Origin: Deltaproteobacteria bacterium
GTDB taxonomy: Bacteria > Desulfobacterota > JADFXK01
Assembly: GCA_015233055.1 (NCBI GenBank)
Contig: JADFYN010000013.1
Span: 1 to 32,287 of the forward strand
DNA length: 32,287 nt
Direction: 5' to 3'
Shown here: one piece after another, positions 17,257-24,079 of the stretch
Layout: each line of letters starts with the position of its first letter
Numbering within the stretch: the stretch's first letter is position 1
Made by a program: the position numbers and the translations under genes
The notes under the pieces: model-generated
The model's database searches: none
What the model was told of the DNA's origin: nothing
Seen by the model: only the letters and a program-made list of their open reading frames with translations

Positions 17257-18342
17257 CTATTTTACGACCCGTAACCCCGTTCCCGGCTGGGATGGGAACG
17301 ACACCCCAGGCGGGATTCTTGTTTTTGTCCTCGAAAGAACTTTCAAAGCAGGTCTAAAGTCAGTTATCCTATGCAGATACCTTTCTGTGGTAGATAGATT
17401 ATGGTGCCGTAGGATAGCCTGAATTACAACCATCGGTATTCCGTTTTGGGCTAGTATGCTTGCCGTAAGATGTCTGATGGCATGAACTCCGAATGGTTTT
17501 ACCCCTGCTCTTTTACACAGGGAATTCATCCAGGTCCTTCGACATTTATACGCTTCTCCAGTCTCCGGGTCCGAGAATACCCATTCGTTTTTTGATGTCT
17601 GGCGATGAGTCAGTAGGGCATCAAAGAGTTCTTCAGTCATGGGCAGCCAATCGGCTTCCCAACTGCCGTGCAAACGTTTTCTTGTGAATATCCGCACCAT
17701 CTGACCGCTGAAGTCCACATCTTCCCATCTGACCCGGAATACTTCTGACTTTCTAGCAGCCGTGTGGAGATAGGTTAAGAGCATTATCCTGTTTTGTCCT
17801 TCAGCCACGTCGTATACCTTCCAAAAGTCAGATTCTGGAGGTATATACCGGTTGTGCCGGATTTCAGGAAAACGTTCAACATAGCAAGGATTAGGTCCTG
17901 GCAGGGGAGGCTTCAGGTACTTCATCCCCCAATTCCAAGCAGCGATTAAATTTTTCCGCCCCTTATTCGCTGCGTTTCCCGATCTATCCTGGAATTGCTT
18001 CTGGATATATTTTAAAACGTCCGCAGGAGTAAGGTCACCAGGTGAAGCTCCTGGATCAATGATCTGGAAGAATAGTTTAAAAACAAGCTTCTTTTCATTA
18101 AATGTCTTTTGACAGAACTTGGATTTGGCAAAATCCAAGTATTTGTTAGCCCACTCAATCAAGGAGACCGTGTCTGTTTTCGTTGTGGTCTCTTTTGTCA
18201 TCACCGGGGCTGGGGACAGCAAATCCTTTTTTGTGTTTACCTCCCAGGTTATCGCTTCCGTTTTTGATGAAAACTTCTTCTCTTTTTTGATCCCGTTGAT
18301 CCGGATCTGACCCATCCAATGTTTTCCACGCTTGTAGGGCAT
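17257..18342 (-). CDS. tyrosine-type site-specific recombinase (integrase)
   Basis: The 361-residue integrase has an N-terminal arm-binding region (YKRGKHWMGQIRINGIKKEK), a core-binding SAM-like domain (about 60-165) and a complete catalytic domain: Arg197 (AARKSEVFRVRW), a beta-hairpin Lys near 222-223, His287 and Arg290 (HAIRH), His313, and the nucleophile Tyr322 (ERYLH). The enzyme should therefore be active. Its 3' end faces tRNA-Glu, the standard layout for tRNA-targeting islands. AGGAG precedes the ATG. Its first 188 bp overlap the end of the excisionase-like gene in another frame. Codons upstream of the start run straight into that gene, so the two are co-transcribed. Assignment is firm; the exact att core is inferred. 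Confidence 0.95.
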   Translation of the reverse strand: MPYKRGKHWMGQIRINGIKKEKKFSSKTEAITWEVNTKKDLLSPAPVMTKETTTKTDTVSLIEWANKYLDFAKSKFCQKTFNEKKLVFKLFFQIIDPGASPGDLTPADVLKYIQKQFQDRSGNAANKGRKNLIAAWNWGMKYLKPPLPGPNPCYVERFPEIRHNRYIPPESDFWKVYDVAEGQNRIMLLTYLHTAARKSEVFRVRWEDVDFSGQMVRIFTRKRLHGSWEADWLPMTEELFDALLTHRQTSKNEWVFSDPETGEAYKCRRTWMNSLCKRAGVKPFGVHAIRHLTASILAQNGIPMVVIQAILRHHNLSTTERYLHRITDFRPALKVLSRTKTRIPPGVSFPSQPGTGLRVVK

Positions 18343-18499
18343 TTATTAAACTCCTTTCTGGAAAGAAGTATTTACGCCCCAAGCGTATTCTACCTAACAC
18401 AAGATAATACTTGATAACGAACCTCGTATCAACACCTAAGTAGGCTGCAGCTTGTTTGGCCGTATAAATAACTCCCAGTTCATCCATAAGATTCTTCAT
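18155..18499 (-). CDS. excisionase-like HTH protein overlapping the integrase
   Basis: Residues 1 to about 52 hold an AlpA/Xis-type DNA-binding helix-turn-helix with wing: YTAKQAAAYLGVDTRFVIKY, then LGRIRLGRKYFFPERSLINAL. Such proteins bend att-site DNA and set the direction of integrase-mediated recombination. The codons after residue 52 lie entirely inside the integrase gene in another frame; this 62-residue tail is charged and low in structure, so it may simply be run-on sequence to the first stop. A GAGGTG Shine-Dalgarno is well spaced from the ATG, and a 9-bp hairpin (18513-18536) sits just before it. The HTH call is good; excisionase function is inferred from position. Confidence 0.75.
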   Translation of the reverse strand: MKNLMDELGVIYTAKQAAAYLGVDTRFVIKYYLVLGRIRLGRKYFFPERSLINALQAWKTLDGSDPDQRDQKREEVFIKNGSDNLGGKHKKGFAVPSPGDDKRDHNENRHGLLD

Positions 18500-18512
18500 C
18501 TATGCACCTCAA

Positions 18513-18536
18513 GTTACCGGTCACATAACCAGTAAC
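18513..18536 (-). promoter_or_regulatory. hairpin directly upstream of the excisionase ribosome-binding site
   Basis: On the minus strand GUUACUGGU (18536-18528) pairs with ACCGGUAAC (18521-18513) over a six-base loop; one pair is U-G, which exists only in the minus-strand RNA. The stem ends 2-3 nt before the Shine-Dalgarno, so it could tune initiation of the excisionase gene. Confidence 0.5.
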
Positions 18537-18553
18537 GGCAATAAAGGTGTAAG

Positions 18554-18848
18554 GTGACGAACCCCGTCAAGAAGCCGGGTTGGGGGATTTCTCCTACGGT
18601 CTACTTAGGTAGAAAGTTTCCCAATGGGTAGGACCACTCAATTTGGATATTCGATGTGTAGACAGAGCCGAGCAGTCTTGTCCCCACGCAGAATGCCTCT
18701 TACAGGCAACAGTCCACCCCTCAGGTTGCATAAAGAGGTAATAGCTTAGCCTGACCGAGACACTGCTATGCCGGGTTCTTGACGAACCAGTTCTACGAAT
18801 AGAACTGAGCGGCTCTAAGATGAAAGGATAGAGCAAGGGTTGGTTCGT
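18554..18848. ncRNA. candidate large structured RNA in the element, class unknown
   Basis: About 295 nt fold into nested long-range helices. The outer helix is ACGAACC (18557-18563) with GGTTCGT (18842-18848). The inner one is a perfect 9-bp CGTCAAGAA (18565-18573) with TTCTTGACG (18776-18784), enclosing about 200 nt. Inside are TCTAC/GTAGA (18600-18604/18609-18613), CCTCTT/AAGAGG (18696-18701/18733-18738) stacked on GCAAC/GTTGC (18706-18710/18725-18729), and ATAGC/GCTAT (18741-18745/18765-18769). Two hairpins sit between the inner and outer 3' strands: CAGTTCTA/TAGAACTG (18788-18807) and GCTCTA/TAGAGC (18812-18834). GACGAACC recurs at 18781-18788, so 18842-18848 has two possible partners. 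A minus-strand promoter reads through it, making it an excisionase leader, but several helices extend by G-U only on the plus strand. I do not recognise the family; HEARO/omega-RNA or a group II intron remnant are possibilities without direct support. Confidence 0.5.
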
Positions 18849-19345
18849 GGTGTGGTACGCATAACAGTGAGAAGATTTACTGTAATCCTTAGATTAATTT
18901 CTCCTTTCCAATAAATGTTTAAGGTGGAGATCAACATTTAGATCTTATTTTCGGTGCATCATACCATAAGAAGACATTGAAGTCAAGCACATCAGAGGCG
19001 ACTTTTTGGGTCTGAAACAGGCTTCATGGGATTAACCGTATAATGTATCATGATGACCTGGTCGCATTAACTCGGGCATGCCGGGAACACTTTATACCCG
19101 ACCTTGTAAGTATTCCAGCTTCATTTATCATGTCGGCCAGGGTTAGGTAAGAATTTTCCGATAAATGGGTGTCCTGAACCCAAGCTCGAATGTCTTCCTT
19201 GAAATTATCACATTGAGTCCCGGTGCCCTATAGATGCTTGATCCTGGCCATCTCCGTGTCCACCAGCTCAATTATGGCATGGTTTTCAGTTCCACGGTCT
19301 TAACTTCCGTTATCCGGCCTGAGTCTCGGCTTTCTTTGTATCCAT
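18849..19345. other. non-coding stretch of the element
   Basis: Apart from the minus-strand promoter at 18958-18986 I see no gene here. TGGGT/ACCCA (near 19165) can form a small hairpin. The remainder shows no coding frame of credible length on either strand. Confidence 0.45.
18958..18986 (-). promoter_or_regulatory. sigma70 promoter reading toward excisionase and integrase
   Basis: On the minus strand TTGACT (18986-18981), a 17-bp spacer and TATGAT (18963-18958) are close to consensus. A transcript starting near 18950 would carry a leader of about 450 nt, including the structured region 18848-18554, before the excisionase ATG at 18499. Confidence 0.65.
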
Positions 19346-19843
19346 TCAGTCCATCATGGTCTTAACGGTTGATCTGCACCAATTGCCGGTCCTTGCAGTT
19401 GGGACACCGGCACTGTTTAACATCCGGGTGATGTCCTCATAAGAAAACCCTTCTGTTTTTTTGGCCTGCATCCATATTAGGAGTTGCCCTTTGATTTGAC
19501 TGAATTTGATCCTGGTGTTCAACTTTGATTTGATTTGGGCCATCACCTGATTAACCTCAGTTCCAGCAACCGTTGGCGGCTCTTGTGGCCCGGGTTGAAT
19601 ATGCTCACCAGGTTCAGGAACATCTAAGCAGCACGCAATGGTTTTCTCACGAGTTACAGCAAGACCAATTGCCCCTCTCTGAACCATGTCGGTAACTGAT
19701 TCATGGTGTTCATCCTGGATCTGAATAAATATCAAAAGTTGCAGGGTAAGGTGCCTCGGTCGGGTCATTGGTTCTGGGACCGGTTCGGGTATACCAGTCT
19801 CAGGAATATTGAAGTTGTTCCAGTATATTAATATAGTTGACAT
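19346..19843 (-). CDS. hypothetical protein with recombinase-like C-terminal helix motif
   Basis: The 165-residue product has no recognisable catalytic domain. Its N-terminal part contains a proline-rich segment (IPETGIPEPVPEPM) and the middle is mixed. The C-terminal third, FSYEDITRMLNSAGVPTART followed by NWCRSTVKTMMD, resembles the LN-x-x-G-[IV]-P-T segment found near the end of large-serine-recombinase 'recombinase' domains and in many small phage or island proteins, where it acts as a DNA-binding helical module. A GAGGG lies very close to the ATG. It sits between the replication gene and the integrase genes on the same strand. A DNA-binding accessory role is a guess; it may also be a decayed gene. 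Confidence 0.5.
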   Translation of the reverse strand: MSTILIYWNNFNIPETGIPEPVPEPMTRPRHLTLQLLIFIQIQDEHHESVTDMVQRGAIGLAVTREKTIACCLDVPEPGEHIQPGPQEPPTVAGTEVNQVMAQIKSKLNTRIKFSQIKGQLLIWMQAKKTEGFSYEDITRMLNSAGVPTARTGNWCRSTVKTMMD

Positions 19844-19989
19844 ACCCTCGTTAATTTTTGATTTAGATAAAATCCAACACGTTGTCTTAGCTCTCCCTGC
19901 TCCTTTGGGTCCGGGATGATCCCTCTAATCCTATCCTGCCCCTTGCTCCTGCACAGGGGGTGGGGGGGGAAGAGATGTTGCTGCGGTAT

Positions 19990-20235
19990 TGAACCAGGCA
20001 AAAGAGGTTTATCCTCTTTTCCTGGTGTAACTCGAATTATCCGGAGCTTTACTCGAGTTAACCAAAACCGGTTTAAACCTACGATTTTTAAAAATTCGAT
20101 AGGATTCGTACCCTAAGAACTCGAAGCGGACTTGCGGGTGTTGGCGGACTCGAATTTTAACTTATTTACTATATATATACTATTATATAAGAATAAAGTG
20201 TAATCCGGTATCCGCGGCCATCCGCCATCCGCCTC
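19990..20235. other. candidate replication origin region of the element
   Basis: Within a 535-bp gap downstream of the PrimPol-helicase gene there are several origin-like traits. A hairpin at 19994-20025 has CCAGG plus AAAAGAGG pairing with CCTCTTTT plus CCTGG, broken only by one bulged C. ACTCGA occurs four times (20030, 20051, 20119, 20148). Palindromes AAACCGGTTT (20065-20074) and ATTTTTAAAAAT (20084-20095) are present. A strongly AT-rich tract spans about 20155-20197, and ATCCGC occurs three times (20210, 20220, 20227). In phage P4 origin elements also lie near the alpha primase-helicase gene. The motifs are seen; origin function is inference. Confidence 0.4.
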
Positions 20236-20378
20236 TACTAAAACCGTAACTCTCTCCCCAGCCACCCACCTTAGAAAGGGGGGTGTTGGGGGAACAATAA
20301 CTTACCCGACATGAGGTTGAGCTTCGAGCTATGCCAGGCTTCCCCCCATCCACCCTGACCTAAGGCATTAGGCGGGGA
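20236..20378. other. short non-coding tail after the replication gene
   Basis: No gene is seen. CCTAA/TTAGG (near 20362-20374) forms a small hairpin just after the replication gene's stop codon on the minus strand, without a T run, so it is a poor terminator. Confidence 0.4.
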
Positions 20379-22646
20379 CTAAAGATTACTATTTAAGGCC
20401 AGCCCTTGCCAATAATGGTCTCGATTTTTTCCAAATCTAATCGATTGCATTCCCTTGGCGGTTAGCCTCTGGCTGAACTTGGGCTGTACGAGAGCCCTAT
20501 TGCCCGTTTTTTCAGACCAATCCAGGTATGCTTTGTAGATGTCAGCTTTCCTCTCTTTTTCTTCAGGATCAATGGTGCAACAATCGTCTATGAACTGGGC
20601 TACCGTATCCATATCATCCTGGTAATCACTCGTAGCAGTTTTGACTTCTTCCGGCACGCCCAGGCCATCCTTCTGCCATGATATGCAGCCTCGAACCGCC
20701 CAGGCCAGAATACCTGGCAATTCTTCCTTTAGTTTCTCGGGCAAAGATCGGTCGATTTCTGCCTCAGGAATGGTCACCTCAAATGGAATCAGCCGAATTC
20801 GACGCCAAATGGCATGGTCTGTACCTTTAATGATGGGCCGATGATTAGTCCCCAGGAATATTTTGTGGGTCGGCTGAAAATCAAAGAACTCCTGGTGAAA
20901 GAATCTGGCTGAAATCTTGTCGCCTCCGGTCATTTGCTTAATCAGGCTCTCTGCTAGTTGCTGACCCTCTTCCGCTTCAGAAGCGGTAACAAATCTTGAC
21001 CCCTTCAGCCTGGCCACATCATTAGGGATGGCCCCCCTTTGCTTGACCAGTAAAGTTTCCGTCGGAGTTTGTTTGGCATAATCACCCAACATCTGATTGA
21101 TGGTCTGTAAAAAGGTTGATTTACCGTTGCAGCCGGAGCCGTACAGTATAAACAAACATTGCTCACCGGTGTCACCAGTCAAAGCATAGCCGACAGCCCT
21201 TTGTAAAAAGCTGATTAACTCCTTATTCCCATTCATGATCTTGGCCAAGAAACCCAACCAAAGATCACAGAGAGCATCTGGATCGAAGGCTACCGGAGCT
21301 AATTGGGTAATCAGATGATCCCTTTGGGGTGGCAACAACTGCTCGGAGTGTAGATCAATGGTTCCATTTAAACAGGCCAATAACCAGGGATTCGTGTCCA
21401 AAGAGTCTGTTGATACCTGGACCTTTTGGTTAACACTTGCCAAGTTGACCGAGGCATTTATGGCCCGTTCGGACTCCGATTTCATGGCGTGATGTAAGAC
21501 CTTCTTCTTCTCATCCAGGTCGGTTATTTCAGCCGCTTCAACATAAATATGCCGGATAGACTGCTGAGCTTTCCTCATGACCGCTTTATCGTTGTCCAAG
21601 GTCCAGCGATTCCCGTCCCAGACCAACCATTTCCTCCAAGCACCGCAATAACGTAGGTCATCCCCATGCAGGGCCACCAATCGTTCGGCGTTACCGAGAT
21701 CGGTCAACTTAAAGTCCAGGGCCTGGTTAACTTGAGTAGCCGGAGCACTGGTGTTAGGAAATGACTTCTCAATAGAGGCGCTGGGACCAGTATCTCTGGA
21801 TCCATTTAAGCATAGGTCTATGGTTTTCTGACCGTAGGTTCTCCCGCCGCCGCTGGGTCTATCCCATTTATCCCCGTATAGGCCGGATTGACGGAACGAC
21901 TGGTCGATTCGGATAGGATCATTGTTAAATCTGTTGGCCAGCATCCGACAGAGGGCCAAATCTGCTTCACTCTGAGAAGGATATGCTGAGTGATCTCCAC
22001 TCCATAGGCGGTTAAACTTCTCATCGGTGGTGGAATTATCTGACTTCTTTATAGGTGGGTGGCTATCATCTTTGTCCAAGCCTTGGGTTATGGTGTTGCC
22101 AGAAGGAACGTTGCATATCTGCAGGTAGAGTCGGTTAACCTGCTCTGGCCGGTTATTGATCAATGTCGGTGTACCCGGTAGGATATTTCCCGTAACCGTA
22201 AAGAAACGTCCGGAGTCGTAGATTTCAATGCTACCTTTGTTCTTCCCGGCACCGGGGAGTTTGCCTTTAGCAAAAATATGGAGGCCTTCTCCCGACGGGG
22301 ATATTTCCGTGTAACTATCAGTGTCTTTGATGATCTCTAACGCCCAGGGTGCAATTTCTCCCGTGGCCGGGTCCCGGCAATCATCAAAGTCTATCCCAAC
22401 GAATGTATTGGTTGCGGCAAAAACAAAACCGATACCATCCAGGCCGTAGGCCTGGCAACAGGCTAAGGCTTCGTCAAAGGTGCCCCATGTGCTCGGGTCG
22501 TTCGTTTTGGCGGTTATACCGGTGGCGGGATTGATCGGAATTTTGCCGATCTTCCCGTTGCCCCGGTCGGCACTTCTCCAAGCCACCCAATAGGGCTGGT
22601 CCTTTAGTTCTTGTGGGATATTATTGATGTATGATTTTTTTATCAT
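20379..22646 (-). CDS. PrimPol plus SF3 helicase replication protein (P4-alpha/D5-like)
   Basis: This 755-residue protein likely primes and unwinds DNA to replicate the element. Residues 1 to about 180 form an archaeo-eukaryotic-type PrimPol domain: YWVAWRSADRG, the metal-binding VGIDFDDC (Asp86, 88, 89), and SYTEISPSGEGLHIFAKG, as in the NrS-1 phage polymerase group. Residues about 208-282 (FNRLWSGDHSAYPSQSEADL and later YGDKWDRPSGGGRTYG) match the helical bundle after that domain. A D5_N-like linker leads to the helicase: Walker A GSGCNGKST (503-511), acidic EAEE (557-560), sensor LGTNHRP (598-604) and Arg fingers IWRRIRLIPF (613-622). GGAGAG precedes the ATG. All key residues are present, so the gene looks functional. 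It is the hallmark gene of P4-like satellites. Confidence 0.93.
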   Translation of the reverse strand: MIKKSYINNIPQELKDQPYWVAWRSADRGNGKIGKIPINPATGITAKTNDPSTWGTFDEALACCQAYGLDGIGFVFAATNTFVGIDFDDCRDPATGEIAPWALEIIKDTDSYTEISPSGEGLHIFAKGKLPGAGKNKGSIEIYDSGRFFTVTGNILPGTPTLINNRPEQVNRLYLQICNVPSGNTITQGLDKDDSHPPIKKSDNSTTDEKFNRLWSGDHSAYPSQSEADLALCRMLANRFNNDPIRIDQSFRQSGLYGDKWDRPSGGGRTYGQKTIDLCLNGSRDTGPSASIEKSFPNTSAPATQVNQALDFKLTDLGNAERLVALHGDDLRYCGAWRKWLVWDGNRWTLDNDKAVMRKAQQSIRHIYVEAAEITDLDEKKKVLHHAMKSESERAINASVNLASVNQKVQVSTDSLDTNPWLLACLNGTIDLHSEQLLPPQRDHLITQLAPVAFDPDALCDLWLGFLAKIMNGNKELISFLQRAVGYALTGDTGEQCLFILYGSGCNGKSTFLQTINQMLGDYAKQTPTETLLVKQRGAIPNDVARLKGSRFVTASEAEEGQQLAESLIKQMTGGDKISARFFHQEFFDFQPTHKIFLGTNHRPIIKGTDHAIWRRIRLIPFEVTIPEAEIDRSLPEKLKEELPGILAWAVRGCISWQKDGLGVPEEVKTATSDYQDDMDTVAQFIDDCCTIDPEEKERKADIYKAYLDWSEKTGNRALVQPKFSQRLTAKGMQSIRFGKNRDHYWQGLALNSNL

Positions 22647-22740
22647 GGTTTTACTCTCCTATTTCTTTAAAATTTATCAAAAAATGATGTCTTTCGTGAA
22701 TGGTAAGGGGCCGCTCTAGCATGAGACAGCCCCCATGCTA

Positions 22741-22947
22741 CTATGCCTTTGGTTGCTCCTGTTCTTGACACAAAGATGCCTCTAATGTGACGCACAAGCG
22801 GTAGGCGTTATAAGCCAACAACTGAATGGCGCACTGGGTGGCCCTGTCATTGTACAGCGCACACCCTTCGTTTAAGCATTGTTCGTCCTTGAGAGGACAG
22901 ATTGCAGTGATTTTCTTAACAGTCTTAGTCACTTGTTTAATCTTCAT
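22741..22947 (-). CDS. small Cys-rich protein of the element
   Basis: The 68-residue protein has Cys residues spaced CPLKDEQCLNEGCALY and then QC about 15 residues on, a layout typical of small zinc- or Fe-S-binding knuckles found in many phage and island proteins of unknown role. It starts inside the last 11 bases of the merR gene with an AGGAG coded in that gene, so the two are translationally coupled. The hairpin AGCATG/CATGCT at 22718-22739 lies right after its stop. Metal binding is inferred from the Cys pattern. Confidence 0.65.
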   Translation of the reverse strand: MKIKQVTKTVKKITAICPLKDEQCLNEGCALYNDRATQCAIQLLAYNAYRLCVTLEASLCQEQEQPKA

Positions 22948-23215
22948 AGGTTGCTTCTCCTTTTTTTATTAGGCTGTCTTGAGCCATTTTAGCTGCTACC
23001 GGTAGTTTAAGCCCGGCGTCTAAAAAGTCTTTTATGGCCTTGATCAATTCAAGGTCATCCTCGGTAAATTGTCTAAAAGTACGCTCTCCACACACAACTC
23101 TGGGATTATTCGGCAGATAATTGCGATCATGCCAAAACCTAAGTTGTTGGGTTGTGACTCCGGTTCTTCTAGCCGCCTCACCAATCGTCATAAAATCTGA
23201 AATCTCTTTGTTCAT
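22937..23215 (-). CDS. MerR-family regulator of the element
   Basis: The 92-residue protein is a short MerR-type regulator: IGEAARRTGVTTQQLRFWHD (helix-turn-helix), RNYLPNNPRVVCGERTFRQF (wing 1) and a dimerising helix EDDLELIKAIKDFLDAGLKL. It lacks an effector-binding domain, as is common in phages and islands where such proteins act as repressor or activator of the element's genes. GGAGGA lies just before the ATG. It is the first gene of a minus-strand operon with the Cys-rich protein and the replication gene, downstream of a promoter filled with direct repeats. Autoregulation is likely but inferred. Confidence 0.85.
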   Translation of the reverse strand: MNKEISDFMTIGEAARRTGVTTQQLRFWHDRNYLPNNPRVVCGERTFRQFTEDDLELIKAIKDFLDAGLKLPVAAKMAQDSLIKKGEATYED

Positions 23216-23274
23216 GTATCCTCCTCTTGATTTTTAGTTCTTCTGCAGGCAAAATGAATGCCGTACATCTACTT

Positions 23275-23352
23275 ATTATAGGTTACATTATTCATAAAAA
23301 TGCCCGATAGGGAATTTAATGCCCGTCACTAATAATAGCGGTTACATTATTC
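23275..23352 (-). promoter_or_regulatory. repeat-rich promoter of the merR-replication operon
   Basis: A perfect minus-strand -10, TATAAT (23280-23275), abuts GGTTACATTATTC (23281-23293). The same 13-mer recurs at 23340-23352, 59 bp away. Between them AATGCCCG occurs twice (23299-23306 and 23318-23325), 19 bp apart. No good -35 is visible, consistent with an activator-dependent promoter such as those of MerR proteins. The repeats are the likely binding sites of the MerR protein or of another element regulator. Confidence 0.6.
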
Positions 23353-24000
23353 CACACGGCGGAGGCGCCTGGGGTATGATTAAACTCGGACAAAGATATG
23401 GGGGCACTATTCCGGCCGCGGAACTGAGGTGCGGGATTTTTTGGCTGGTGCACCGGGAGTAGAGAATTTGATGCTGCCGTCGAAGGAAATCTTGGGGAGT
23501 TGTGTCGGGTTTGGTCAGGCTTACATCATGGCCAGGCGATGGCCCAGGTGTGATTTGCCGGGATAATCAAATCGCTCATCTGATCGTCTGGAGGATGCTA
23601 AATGCTGAAGCCAGGTAGCCAGCGGGGAAAGGGGATAGGTTGGAGGATCTGCGATGGTTAAAGGAAGAATAAGTTTGTGGAAGTAAGGCATCAGAATGGG
23701 CTAATCAACGGAATGGCGAGAATCAAAAATGGTCAATTCATCTTGCCCAGGGGATGGTCAAATACGCTGGCCCTGGCACATACTGGGGTAATACCAACGA
23801 TATCCTCAGTCCCCTGAGTCAATGGCATTACGAGAGCATGGTTATGGTTGGCCTCCGCTCAACTAGGTTACCCTCTTTATCCTGAGATTGTTCGTGCTAT
23901 ACCGTTTTACTATGATTTAGCCTTACCTGATTCCCAAGTCAAGATAACCAGGCTGCCAACAGGGAAAATGGCCGCAGCCTCACCTGGTCACCTCCACCCG
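23353..24000. other. stretch without recognised gene at the right side of the element
   Basis: About 650 bp without a credible coding frame. A plus-strand frame of 75 codons at 23848-24075 has no ribosome-binding site, runs through the terminator hairpin and resembles nothing I know. The right border of the element should be in or near this region, but no copy of the tRNA-Glu 3' end is visible. It may be decayed element DNA. Confidence 0.45.
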
Positions 24001-24037
24001 AACAAAAGGCCCCGTGGTCATAATGAACCACAGGGCC
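24001..24037 (-). terminator. intrinsic terminator of the IPTL-CTERM gene
   Basis: In the minus-strand RNA GGCCCUGUGGU (24037-24027) pairs with ACCACGGGGCC (24018-24008), 11 bp including one U-G, over an 8-base loop, followed by UUUU (24007-24004). It lies 43 bp after the stop codon of the upstream gene. Confidence 0.8.
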
Positions 24038-24079
24038 GGGTGATTCTGCAATCGTTAATCAGCCTTCATATTTGAGCCG

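Noticed and set aside
18594-18836. 80-codon minus-strand open frame
   Set aside because: It lies entirely inside the structured region, has no ribosome-binding site and its translation looks like no protein family; the helices explain the sequence better.
21600-21640. GATTCCCGTCCCAGACC as a possible att copy of the tRNA-Glu T-arm
   Set aside because: Only a short chance match within the coding sequence of the replication gene; it lacks the acceptor-stem sequence and lies in the middle of the element.
23848-24075. 75-codon plus-strand open frame
   Set aside because: No Shine-Dalgarno, no recognisable family, and it runs through the terminator hairpin of the opposite-strand gene.
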